A DNA stretch of 36,690 nt from Magnetococcales bacterium (GTDB lineage: Bacteria; Pseudomonadota; Magnetococcia; Magnetococcales; DC0425bin3): positions 13,029-49,718 of the forward strand of contig JADGCO010000023.1 in the NCBI GenBank assembly GCA_015228935.1, given 5' to 3'. Below are positions 1 to 7,541 of the stretch, piece by piece (positions within the stretch are counted from its first letter, which is position 1; each line of letters starts with the position of its first letter). The position numbers and the translations under genes are program-made. Under the pieces are notes generated by a model that worked only from the letters and a program-made list of their open reading frames with translations, was not told the DNA's origin and did not search any database.

Positions 1-145
1 GATTTCAAAAAAAAGAATGAAAAACTGGGATGGAGGTCCAGGAGGAAGGGCTGTGCCCTTCCTCCTGGCGGGGTTTGGGGCGGAGCCTCAATAAAATCTT
101 TCTTTCCAATTTTTTTTATCCAAGGGCTTAATGGACAGCCTCTGA
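1..145 (-). repeat. Modular intergenic repeat, copy A
   Basis: This is the reverse complement of the sequence at 11481-11580 joined to the module at 4924-4982 and 11620-11668. Read on the minus strand it has two modules. Module 1 (about 61-145) starts with cagaggctgtccattaa and passes into an A-rich tract and gattttattg. Module 2 (about 1-95) holds a GC-rich inverted repeat plus a perfect 13-bp stem with a 5-nt loop at 38-68. It resembles dispersed intergenic hairpin repeats and encodes no supported protein. Confidence 0.85.
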
Positions 146-220
146 AGAATGGCTATTGGATCTGTTTGAAGGGTCGATGCGCACGGGATCGCGAATTTTG
201 AAATTCAGGAAGGTGAACGC

Positions 221-1570
221 ATGGTCGAGAGACATGGGTGGCCAGGGGTGGAGAACATGGGGCGATACGGGGCATGGATCGTCATGACTTTCTTGTTTTT
301 GATGGTCAACACCGTGAAGGCAGAGAACAACACCCTGACCGTTGTCTACTCCGGCAATCTGGAAGGTCATCTGGAACCTTGCGGCTGTTCGCCGGAAAGC
401 GATTTTGGCGGTCTGGATCGACATGCCGTCCGGCTGGACCGGCTGCGGGTCGAGCGTCCGGAGGCGGTCTTGGTTGCCAATGGCGGGCTTTTGTCCGGAG
501 GGGGTGCCACGGAGCGCGTCAAGGCTGAATTCATTTTGCGTGGTTTTGATTTATTGCATTATGACGCTGTGGGTTTGCATTGGTCCGATCTGGCTTATGG
601 GCAGGAGTTTTTGGCCCGGAATCCGTTGCCGTGGGTGGCGAGCAACTGGCGCGGAGCCGGCTTTTCCGGGGAACGGGTGATCCGACGCCATGCCCGTGAG
701 ATTGTGTTTCTCTCCTGGCTGGATCCGGAACAAGGTCCCAAAGCCGGGGATGGACGGGCCATCTATCCGGTCGATCCGGCGCTGGAAGCCTTGGCGCAAC
801 GGATTGCCCTGGCCAAAAAACGCCCTGCCCTGGTGATTCTGGCGACAAACCTGGACATCACCCAGGCCACACGTTTGCCTCTGGCCGGCGTGGATCTGCT
901 GCTTTTGGGAGCCGGTGCCGATGAATCCGTTGCCGAACCGGTTCGAATTGGCCAAACACTGGCCGTGCGTCCGGGAAAATGGGGCATGCGGCTGGGCATC
1001 CTGAACCTGCATCTGAATGCCGAGGGCAACGTGGTCGATTGGCAACATCAGGTGGCTGATCTGGGGGCCGACCTGGGGCAGGCACCCCGCATGGCTCCCT
1101 GGTATGCGGCATACACGGAACAGGTCCGGGTAGCCAACCAGGAACGTATTGCCCGACTGCGCGCCATGCGACAGGGACATATCGGGCCATTTGTCGGGGC
1201 CGAAAAGTGCCAGGGTTGTCATGAGCGCCAGTTCCAGGCCTGGCGTGAGACGCCCCATGCCCGCGCCCTGCCGACCCTGGAGCGTGTCCACAAGGATTTC
1301 GATCCGGATTGTCTGATCTGCCATACGGTTGGATTCGGTCAGACAGGTGGATTCGTGGACCAGGGGGTGACCCCGCATCTGGCGAACGTGCAGTGTGAAT
1401 CCTGCCATGGTCCCGGAGAGGAACATGCCCGGAATGGAAAAGCCGCCATCGTGCGTCCCGCACCGGATCAGATCGAATCTCTCTGTCGGGGTTGTCACAA
1501 CACCTTGCATGCCCCGGCCTTTGAGCTGAAACACGCCCGCAACCGGGGGGTTCCATGTGCAAAAAAATAA
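221..1570 (+). CDS. Tetrahaem c-type cytochrome fused to a UshA/metallophosphoesterase-like domain
   Basis: A predicted exported protein of 449 residues. The N-terminus has a hydrophobic signal-like segment (about residues 16-34). Residues 38-290 resemble the 5'-nucleotidase/UshA-like part of bacterial multihaem proteins, recognisable from GNLEGHLEPCGC near residue 45 and a following GGLDR. The C-terminal part (about 325-449) has four CxxCH haem motifs: CQGCH 330, CLICH 364, CESCH 392 and CRGCH 422, as in cytochrome c554-like domains. It is likely periplasmic and redox active. The usual metal ligands of metallophosphoesterases look replaced: the GD position reads ANGG, the GNH(D/E) position reads LHWSD, and no GHxH is visible. 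The phosphatase part may therefore be structural. Two starts are possible: 221, preceded by AGGAAGG, and 257, preceded by GGAGAAC. The gene stands alone behind repeat copy A. Confidence 0.8.
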   Translation: MVERHGWPGVENMGRYGAWIVMTFLFLMVNTVKAENNTLTVVYSGNLEGHLEPCGCSPESDFGGLDRHAVRLDRLRVERPEAVLVANGGLLSGGGATERVKAEFILRGFDLLHYDAVGLHWSDLAYGQEFLARNPLPWVASNWRGAGFSGERVIRRHAREIVFLSWLDPEQGPKAGDGRAIYPVDPALEALAQRIALAKKRPALVILATNLDITQATRLPLAGVDLLLLGAGADESVAEPVRIGQTLAVRPGKWGMRLGILNLHLNAEGNVVDWQHQVADLGADLGQAPRMAPWYAAYTEQVRVANQERIARLRAMRQGHIGPFVGAEKCQGCHERQFQAWRETPHARALPTLERVHKDFDPDCLICHTVGFGQTGGFVDQGVTPHLANVQCESCHGPGEEHARNGKAAIVRPAPDQIESLCRGCHNTLHAPAFELKHARNRGVPCAKK

Positions 1571-1678
1571 AAAAAACTGAATGAAAAAATCCCGGATTCC
1601 GGGTAGTGTTCCACACCTGTTCTCAAGGGTTCCCGAAACAGAAAACTCAACAAGCACGCAGTGGGGAAGTCACGTAAC

Positions 1679-1930
1679 ATGGCCACCATCACCATGGAAT
1701 TGCCCAACACTCTCTTCTCTTCCATGAGGCGTTCTCCTGGAGAGTTTGTCACGGAAATGCGCAAAGCCGCCGCGATTCACTGGTACCAAAAGGGTCAGCT
1801 TTCCCAGGAAAGAGCTGCCGAGGTTGCAGGAGTGGATCGGACTGATTTTCTGCTCCTCCTGGCGTCGGAAAAGGTGGATGTCTTTGCTGTGGACATGAAA
1901 TCCTTGCGCCAGGAGTTGAACATTGCCTGA
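1679..1930 (+). CDS. UPF0175 family antitoxin-like protein
   Basis: A small 83-residue protein starting MATITMELPNTLF. It matches the UPF0175 pattern: an N-terminal strand, a central EFVTEMRKAAAIHWYQKGQLSQ segment split over residues 23-44, then a helix-turn-helix-like AAEVAGVDRTDFLLLLAS. UPF0175 proteins are commonly antitoxins paired with DUF3368 PIN-domain toxins. The next reading frame overlaps its end by 8 nt and is a truncated protein of exactly that kind, so this is the antitoxin half of a decayed pair. I chose the ATG at 1679, with GGGAAG upstream, over a GTG at 1661 that would add six residues. Confidence 0.75.
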   Translation: MATITMELPNTLFSSMRRSPGEFVTEMRKAAAIHWYQKGQLSQERAAEVAGVDRTDFLLLLASEKVDVFAVDMKSLRQELNIA

Positions 1931-2144
1931 ACCAGTCATCATCAATGCTTCACCATTGATCTTTTTGGCACGTTCCCGGCATATCCACCTGTTGCAGCAT
2001 TTGCATCGTCCAATTCTGGTTCCTCACCCCGTGGTGCAGGAAATCCGCGCCAGGGGACCACATGACCCAACGGTACGGGTGTTGAATGAAACGACATTAA
2101 CCCGGCATCTGTCGCGTGCTGCGTTGGCCAGATTGCCAAATTGA
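1923..2144 (+). pseudogene. Truncated DUF3368 PIN-domain toxin
   Basis: An open frame of 73 residues starting at TTG (1923), overlapping the antitoxin gene by 8 nt. The sequence VIINASPLIFLARSRHIHLL and the later VPHPVVQEIRARG match the N-terminal half of DUF3368/VapC-like PIN nucleases, including the first acid-region strand. Such toxins are about 150-170 residues. Here the frame stops at 2144, and neither this frame nor its neighbours show the central and C-terminal acidic residues. Overlap with the UPF0175 gene is the normal arrangement for this toxin-antitoxin type. The toxin is therefore probably inactive and the antitoxin an orphan. Confidence 0.65.
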
Positions 2145-2241
2145 CTCCCTGTGCAAAGTACATCATAATTCGCGGGTTGGGATTTGTTCAGGAGCTGGAG
2201 GTCTGATCCGGGATTTTGCCCCGGATCCCCATCCTCTCTCT

Positions 2242-2247
2242 TATAAT
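2242..2247 (+). promoter_or_regulatory. Possible -10 element for purH
   Basis: A perfect TATAAT lies about 25 nt before the purH start. The nearest -35-like TTGCCC (2216-2221) is 20 nt away, longer than the usual 16-18, so only the -10 is suggestive. Confidence 0.3.
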
Positions 2248-2272
2248 TTGTTTTTTTTGGAGAATCCTTCCC

Positions 2273-3868
2273 ATGCCCACCATTCGCCGTGCCCTGATCA
2301 GCGTTTCCGACAAGACCGGTTTGACGGAATTTTGCCGGGAACTTGTGTCGCTCTCTGTCGCCATTCTCTCGACTGGCGGCACGGCCCGCCTGTTGCAATC
2401 CCAGGGAATTCCCGTCACCGATGTGGCCCGGCATACCGGCTTTCCCGAAATGCTCGATGGCCGGGTCAAGACGTTGCATCCCAAAATTCACGGCGGTCTG
2501 CTGGGCGTGCGCGACAATCCGGAACATCAACGGCAAATGGCGGAACAGGCCATCGATCCCATCGATCTGGTCGTCGTCAATCTCTATCCCTTTGAACAGA
2601 CGGTGGCCCGTCCGGGTTGTTCGCTGGCTGAAGCGATTGAAAATATTGATATCGGTGGTCCTTCCATGTTGCGCTCGGCGGCCAAGAATCATCGCTTTGT
2701 CACCGTGGTCACCGATCCCGCCGACTATGCCCCCCTCCTCGCCGAAATGCGTGCCCAGGGGGGAGCCGTGTCGGAAAGCACCAACGCCAGACTGGCCCAA
2801 AAGGTGTTTGCCCGCACCGCCGCCTATGATGCCGCCATTTCCAATTGGCTCTCATCCCTGGATGACCAGGGTGTCCCGCAACTGTTTCCAGCCACCCTGA
2901 CCCTGCAATATCATCGCACCCAGGAGATGCGCTACGGGGAAAATCCCCACCAGAGAGCAGCCTTCTATGTGGAAACAGGCGTCCGGGAACCTTCGGTTGC
3001 CAACGCCCAGTCTCTCCAGGGCAAGCCCCTGTCGTTCAACAACATCAACGATGCCAACGGGGCCTTTGAACTGGTCAAGGAATTTTCCGAACCCACGGCT
3101 GTGGTGGTCAAGCACACCAATCCCTGCGGTGTGGCCACCGATCCCGATCTGCTGGCAGCCTATCGCAAGGCACGCGATACGGATCCGATCTCTGCCTTTG
3201 GCGGCATTCTTGCCTTCAATCGCCTGGTCACGGAAAGTCTGGCCCGGGAAATTGCCACCACCTTTGTGGAAGCGGTCATTGCCCCGGGGTACGATCCGGG
3301 TGCGAGGGCCGTTTTTGCCGAGAAAAAAAATCTCCGCCTGTTGCAGGTCCCGGACCTCGCTTCCGGCAACGTGGATGCGGCGGCCATGGACCTGAAACGG
3401 GTGGTGGGCGGCATGCTCGTTCAGCAGCGTGACCTGGCCCCGGTGGATCGTCACACCTTGAAGGTTGTGACCCGACGGGCACCGACCGAGGCGGAAATGG
3501 CCGATCTCTTGTTTGCCTGGAAAATTGCCAAGCATGTCAAATCCAACGCCATCGTCTATGCCAAGGCACTTTGCACCGTCGGGGTGGGGGCCGGACAGAT
3601 GAGCCGGGTGGATGCCTCCCGCATCGCCGTCTGGAAAGCCAATGAGGCCGCCACCAACGCCGGACGTACCGACAATCCGGTGGCCGGTACCGTGCTGGCC
3701 TCGGATGCCTTCTTCCCCTTCCGCGATGGCGTCGAGGCCGCCGCCGCCGCAGGTGCCCGGGCCGTGATCCAGCCGGGAGGGTCCGTCCGGGATGAAGAGG
3801 TCATCGCCGCTGCCAATGAACACGACATGGCCATGCTCTTTACCGGTATCCGCCACTTCCGGCATTGA
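2273..3868 (+). CDS. purH: Bifunctional AICAR formyltransferase / IMP cyclohydrolase
   Basis: Catalyses the last two steps of purine synthesis: formylation of AICAR with 10-formyl-tetrahydrofolate, then ring closure to IMP. The protein has 531 residues, the usual length. The N-terminal MGS-like IMP cyclohydrolase domain shows [33 protein letters not shown] and [15 protein letters not shown]. The C-terminal transformylase domain shows [24 protein letters not shown] and, near the end, [11 protein letters not shown] and [12 protein letters not shown]. The start is the ATG at 2273, which opens the canonical [12 protein letters not shown] and has GGAGA upstream. It is a cytoplasmic housekeeping enzyme. 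A toxin-antitoxin remnant lies upstream, and the next gene, downstream, is an unrelated exported protein. Confidence 0.97.
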   Translation: MPTIRRALISVSDKTGLTEFCRELVSLSVAILSTGGTARLLQSQGIPVTDVARHTGFPEMLDGRVKTLHPKIHGGLLGVRDNPEHQRQMAEQAIDPIDLVVVNLYPFEQTVARPGCSLAEAIENIDIGGPSMLRSAAKNHRFVTVVTDPADYAPLLAEMRAQGGAVSESTNARLAQKVFARTAAYDAAISNWLSSLDDQGVPQLFPATLTLQYHRTQEMRYGENPHQRAAFYVETGVREPSVANAQSLQGKPLSFNNINDANGAFELVKEFSEPTAVVVKHTNPCGVATDPDLLAAYRKARDTDPISAFGGILAFNRLVTESLAREIATTFVEAVIAPGYDPGARAVFAEKKNLRLLQVPDLASGNVDAAAMDLKRVVGGMLVQQRDLAPVDRHTLKVVTRRAPTEAEMADLLFAWKIAKHVKSNAIVYAKALCTVGVGAGQMSRVDASRIAVWKANEAATNAGRTDNPVAGTVLASDAFFPFRDGVEAAAAAGARAVIQPGGSVRDEEVIAAANEHDMAMLFTGIRHFRH

Positions 3869-3910
3869 CCGTCCCGGCCTGCCTGGCGTCGCGGCACATT
3901 TTTGTGATCT

Positions 3911-3946
3911 GCTGTCTGGAGTTTCCATCCCGCTGTCTGGAGTTTC
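3911..3946 (+). repeat. Tandem 21-bp duplication carrying the ribosome binding site
   Basis: The 15-mer gctgtctggagtttc occurs at 3911-3925 and 3932-3946, a period of 21 bp. Each copy contains a GGAG; the second lies about 9 nt before the ATG at 3951 and probably serves as that gene's ribosome binding site. Confidence 0.85.
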
Positions 3947-3950
3947 GATC

Positions 3951-4727
3951 ATGCATATGCGCAACTGGGTAGCCTCTTTCATGACCGTCCTGGTCCTCCT
4001 TGGCGCGGTAAGTCTCCACGCCGATGAAGCTCAATATCTGGCCTGGCGGCAGCAACAGGATTGGGACTCCCTGTTCCAGGCCTATCTCAAGGAAGATACC
4101 TACGCCCTGATCGGCATGGGAAACTGCCATGTCTACTCCGAACCCGGGTGCAAGCAGGACATTCTCTCCGGAACGAATCTCTGGTCCAAGGCCGCCGCCA
4201 AGGGTGAGTATTGGCTTTTCAACCGGTTGGTGATGACCCTTGCCGAAGGCACCGACGTGCGTGGCGTGGATCCCGGCCAACTGCCCATGTGGAAACCTCT
4301 CTGTTCGGTGGCGGTCCTGATCCGTGACCGGTTTCAGGAGCAGATGATCGAGAGCAAAGGCAAGGCCTATCTGGGGTTGTGTTTCATGGCCGGCAGGGAG
4401 GGAATCAGCAAGGACCCGACCTACGGCTTTGCACTCCTGGATTGGGCCGCCACCCAGGACCGTTTGCCCGATGCTGCCGATATTCTGGCCGACATTTACA
4501 ATAATGGTCACTACGGCGTCGGCATCGACAGGATCAAATCCGCCTATTATAAAAATCTTGCCGCCAGCCATCGTCAATATTTGGAAGCGGTCTATCGTGC
4601 CCGGATACAGGCGGCCAATCCCGGCCAGACACAGCCTGCCATTCCCGGCCAAACACAACCTGCCAATCCTGAATACGGCATCGACGCCTGGGATCCCAAC
4701 AATCCCATGCCAGGCAAAGGAAAATAA
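3951..4727 (+). CDS. Exported Sel1/TPR-like repeat protein of unknown function
   Basis: A 258-residue protein with a clear signal peptide (MHMRNWVASFMTVLVLLGAV, cleavage likely after SLHA). The mature part is helical. YLGLCFMAGREGISKDPTYG and ALLDWAATQDRLPDAADILA resemble Sel1/TPR repeats, in which small residues recur in paired helices. It is likely periplasmic, and Sel1 proteins usually act as adaptors. The C-terminal tail has a short tandem repeat (NPGQTQPA, then IPGQTQPA, then NPEYG), which is a 24-bp DNA repeat. The start at 3951 has GGAG in front of it; an ATG at 3957 is also possible. The next gene begins 3 nt after its stop, so the two are probably co-transcribed. No enzyme function can be assigned. 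Confidence 0.7.
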   Translation: MHMRNWVASFMTVLVLLGAVSLHADEAQYLAWRQQQDWDSLFQAYLKEDTYALIGMGNCHVYSEPGCKQDILSGTNLWSKAAAKGEYWLFNRLVMTLAEGTDVRGVDPGQLPMWKPLCSVAVLIRDRFQEQMIESKGKAYLGLCFMAGREGISKDPTYGFALLDWAATQDRLPDAADILADIYNNGHYGVGIDRIKSAYYKNLAASHRQYLEAVYRARIQAANPGQTQPAIPGQTQPANPEYGIDAWDPNNPMPGKGK

Positions 4728-4730
4728 ACC

Positions 4731-4925
4731 ATGCAGCAAAATGTCGGAGGAATGGACCGTGCATTGCGGATTGGGGTGGGCGTGATTCTGTTGGCTTTGG
4801 TGTTTGTCGGTCCCAAAACCCACTGGGGATGGATCGGCCTGCTGCCACTGTTGACCGGTCTGGGCAGCTTTTGCCCCGCCTACGCGCTGTTCGGCATCAA
4901 TACCTGTCCAACCGGGAAATCCTGA
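4731..4925 (+). CDS. DUF2892 (YgaP-type) small inner-membrane protein
   Basis: A 64-residue protein with the compact DUF2892 layout: a short polar N-terminus with NVGGMDRALRIGVGVILLAL, a first membrane helix (about 14-28), a WGWIGLLPLLTGL second helix (about 32-45), and an ending FCPAYALFGINTC. These proteins sit in the inner membrane, sometimes fused to rhodanese domains; their role is poorly known. The two cysteines in FCPAY and NTCP are typical of the family. The gene follows the Sel1-like gene with 3 nt between stop and start. Its stop codon is overlapped by the start of repeat copy B. Confidence 0.85.
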   Translation: MQQNVGGMDRALRIGVGVILLALVFVGPKTHWGWIGLLPLLTGLGSFCPAYALFGINTCPTGKS

Positions 4926-4982
4926 GAGGCTGTCCATTAACCCTCGGATAAAAAAATTGGGAAGAAAGATTTTATTGGGGCT
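4924..4982 (+). repeat. Modular intergenic repeat, copy B (module 1 only)
   Basis: It matches module 1 of copies A and C: gaggctgtccattaaccct, then an A-rich stretch, then aagattttattggggct. The GC-rich hairpin module found in A and C is absent; the sequence changes abruptly after 4982. The repeat begins at the stop codon of the DUF2892 gene. Confidence 0.8.
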
Positions 4983-5028
4983 AGTGTAGAGTGGAGGAGA
5001 TGTCTCAACCCTGTCGTGGGAGGTAATT

Positions 5029-7233
5029 GTGCCCGACGCCGGTTCCGACGAGCTGACCGATCAGTTGCAGCAGCAAGCCGTGGCATGGAGCAGTGCCTTC
5101 GCCAAAAGCGACCACTTCGCGTCACTGACCGATACGGAACGCCATTGGGCTGCGTCGATCATCCTGGAATTTGTCCAGGCCATGCATCTCGTCCACAATC
5201 GCCCGGTGCGCCGCTGGACCGCGCAAAGCATCACGGAGTGCTGCACCCGGACCCTGCCTGCCCGGGTTACGGCACCGGAGGATTTTTTTCAGGCCGTGGC
5301 CCCGGTCCTGAGCGGATTGATTCTCCATCTGACTGCCGAGGAACTCCTGACCAATGGTCCGGTTTTGATCCGTGCCCTGCAACGCGCCCGGCCACGCATC
5401 GTGGCCCAGGCCTCCGATCCCGACAACTGGAACATGACCAAAACCCTGTTGACCCACGCCGTCAACAAGGGACACGATCCAAAAAATCCCCATGACATGG
5501 AAGCGTTCCTGGACCGGATCCACGCCGGGGAAATTCCCGAAATTCTGCCCTTTCCCGGTCGTCATGGCCGTCGTGCGTCCCCCCCGGCCATCGTCAAACA
5601 ACTCCCGGTCAGCGCAAAAAATCCCCAGGTGTTCGAGCAGTTGCAAACGATGGTCGGGCGGATCGCCCAGGATCTGGCCAAAAACAGGTCACCCGATCTG
5701 ACCGACGAGCTGGTCACCCTTCTTGAGCAACATCCCAACCTGCTCCTGGACATGTTGTCCATGCTGGCAACCCGGATGCAAAACGAAGAGGAAGTCGGCG
5801 ATGATCCGACCCTGGAAGCCTGGTTCATGATTCTGGGTTTTCATCTGGAACAGATCCGGTATGGCATGGAACGAAATTTTACCTGGGCCATGCAGCTCAT
5901 TGCCACCTTTCAGACGGAAGCGGCCCGCATGGCCCGGGAAGAGTCGTTATCCCCCATGCTGCTGAATGCCGTCATCTCCTCACTCCATGAAGCCCGCCTG
6001 CAACCAGCACCGGAACTTCTGGATGTCTACGAGAGTGTCATGGAAAAAGCGGTCCCGACCCAGTTGCCGACCGCCAGGGAGATGCAGGGAATCCTTGACT
6101 CCATCTTTGCCGATGCCGACGACGATGTGTTCCAGGTCCATGCCCAGATGGATCACATGTTGCGCATGGCCCCTCCGGAGATGCAAACCGTTCTCGTCCA
6201 GGAGCTGGAGCGGTTGCAACGCCCGACCATCACGGAAGCCCTGGCCCTGTTCGTCGTGCATCCGCAGGCGGTGCTGCGGCAAATCGCCCGGGACTCCCTG
6301 CTCCGGATTTCTGCCGGAATCACGCCGGATACCCTGCGCCGCCTGATCGTGTTGCGCAACTGGATTCCCCCGGCGGAAAGACCCCCCCTCGACCAGACGA
6401 TCCGCACAGCCCGGCAGCGCGGTGTCCCTTGCGCCCAATGGCCGGGAGGGGAGAGCGTGGTCAACCGCTATGCCCTGACCATGGATGGCGGAGGGGCCAT
6501 GGGTTTTTTCCTGCTCTCCCGGACCGCCCGCCAGCAACGACTCTCCTCGGTCCTGGCCAAGAGCCGGGTCGGCATTCTGGACGCCTGGAGCGGTGAAGCC
6601 CTGTCACAATCCACCATGCGGCGGCAAGTCCGCGACCAGATCACGGCGGAAGGCTTTCAAACCGTATCCGCCCTTTTTCCCACCCTGGTCGTCAAACACC
6701 ATCTGCAAGTCGGACTGGAACAAGGCCAAACCCCGCCAGCCGGACTGTTGCAGGTTGCAGAGACCGTTGCCGCCACCGACTGGCAACCCGACCCCGTCAA
6801 TCTGGCCGAGTGGCTGCAAACCATCCGTGACGCCGCCCACATGCAAAAAAACACCACGGACAAGGCCATCATTCAGTCCAGCCACATCTGGTCCCGGGAA
6901 GTGGATATCGTCCAATCCTGGTACATGGAAAGTCAGGCCCTGGTGGATTATCTGCATGCCCACCGCCATGAGCGTCCAGCCACGCTCAGGGCCGGGATCA
7001 TCAAGGAATTTTTCGAGCCGGCCCGGCAGGAGTGGGCGGAGCGGTTTGCCTGGACCGCCCTGTGGCTCCATGAGCAGCCACCCGGCAAAAACAGACAGCC
7101 TCCCCCCCTGGCCGCCCATTTTGCGCTGCTGGGCCAGATTCTTCTCCAGGAGTACCCCCTGGCCAGGATTCCCTTCATGGAACTCATGGCCATCCGCACC
7201 ATCGAGGCCCTTCAGGCCATGCCGCCCTTCTGA
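5029..7233 (+). CDS. Large helical protein of unknown function (734 residues)
   Basis: The start is a GTG with GGGAGG 5 nt upstream. The protein looks soluble and almost entirely alpha-helical, rich in Leu, Ala, Gln and Arg; no signal peptide, membrane segment or catalytic motif is evident. Residues 60-165 faintly recall the helical domain found with SEC-C or pRiA4b-ORF3-like proteins, including the signature DPDNWNMTKTLLTHAVNKG near residue 130. That resemblance is weak and from memory. The middle (about 230-450) could be HEAT-like helical pairs. The gene stands alone between repeat copy B and the decarboxylase operon. It has good coding character and no frame break. I do not recognise a function. 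Confidence 0.6.
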   Translation: MPDAGSDELTDQLQQQAVAWSSAFAKSDHFASLTDTERHWAASIILEFVQAMHLVHNRPVRRWTAQSITECCTRTLPARVTAPEDFFQAVAPVLSGLILHLTAEELLTNGPVLIRALQRARPRIVAQASDPDNWNMTKTLLTHAVNKGHDPKNPHDMEAFLDRIHAGEIPEILPFPGRHGRRASPPAIVKQLPVSAKNPQVFEQLQTMVGRIAQDLAKNRSPDLTDELVTLLEQHPNLLLDMLSMLATRMQNEEEVGDDPTLEAWFMILGFHLEQIRYGMERNFTWAMQLIATFQTEAARMAREESLSPMLLNAVISSLHEARLQPAPELLDVYESVMEKAVPTQLPTAREMQGILDSIFADADDDVFQVHAQMDHMLRMAPPEMQTVLVQELERLQRPTITEALALFVVHPQAVLRQIARDSLLRISAGITPDTLRRLIVLRNWIPPAERPPLDQTIRTARQRGVPCAQWPGGESVVNRYALTMDGGGAMGFFLLSRTARQQRLSSVLAKSRVGILDAWSGEALSQSTMRRQVRDQITAEGFQTVSALFPTLVVKHHLQVGLEQGQTPPAGLLQVAETVAATDWQPDPVNLAEWLQTIRDAAHMQKNTTDKAIIQSSHIWSREVDIVQSWYMESQALVDYLHAHRHERPATLRAGIIKEFFEPARQEWAERFAWTALWLHEQPPGKNRQPPPLAAHFALLGQILLQEYPLARIPFMELMAIRTIEALQAMPPF

Positions 7234-7541
7234 AGACAGGTTGCGTTCTTCCGAAAAAGGAATTTTTGCACATCTTTAATGCCCACAGAAGAAGGGCAAT
7301 GGTGTTTTTTTTGAATTGCAAGCATATGAAAAACAAGCAAGCCAGCATAAAAATATCAAGATTGGCGACATGGGGGATTGCACACACCCGGGTTTGTATA
7401 TACTGTTTCGCAAATTTTACAAACTGAAGAGTCGGAATGGTGCGCTGTAGACACAGCGTGGCGGATCTTCAGTTGGAACCACATGGGCCGACCTCACGCG
7501 AGACGGCTTCCCCCCAGCTTCGTAAACGGGAACCAAGGGAC
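7234..7541 (+). promoter_or_regulatory. Upstream region of the mmd operon with a weak promoter candidate
   Basis: 308 bases without a supported gene. It is AT-richer than its surroundings. A TTGCAC (7378-7383) and TATACT (7399-7404) with a short 15-bp spacer could be a promoter for the operon. A frame open from 7437 merges into mmdA, but the first 35 codons lack family resemblance and the ATG at 7542 has AAGGG just upstream. I see no RNA gene or clear terminator here. Confidence 0.35.

Noticed and set aside
1590-1606. Terminator after the cytochrome gene
   Set aside because: The short cccgg/ccggg hairpin has its T run only on the minus strand, where no gene ends; too weak to list.
551-1657. 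Long minus-strand open frame (368 residues) opposite the cytochrome gene
   Set aside because: It mirrors a well-supported plus-strand gene with haem motifs; its composition is that of an antisense shadow and it has no family-like segment.
2852-3982. Long minus-strand open frame opposite purH
   Set aside because: purH on the plus strand is certain, and this frame shows only low-complexity shadow sequence.
7437-7541. N-terminal extension of mmdA by 35 codons
   Set aside because: The extension has no likeness to the family, and the ATG at 7542 has a ribosome binding site and the expected N-terminus.
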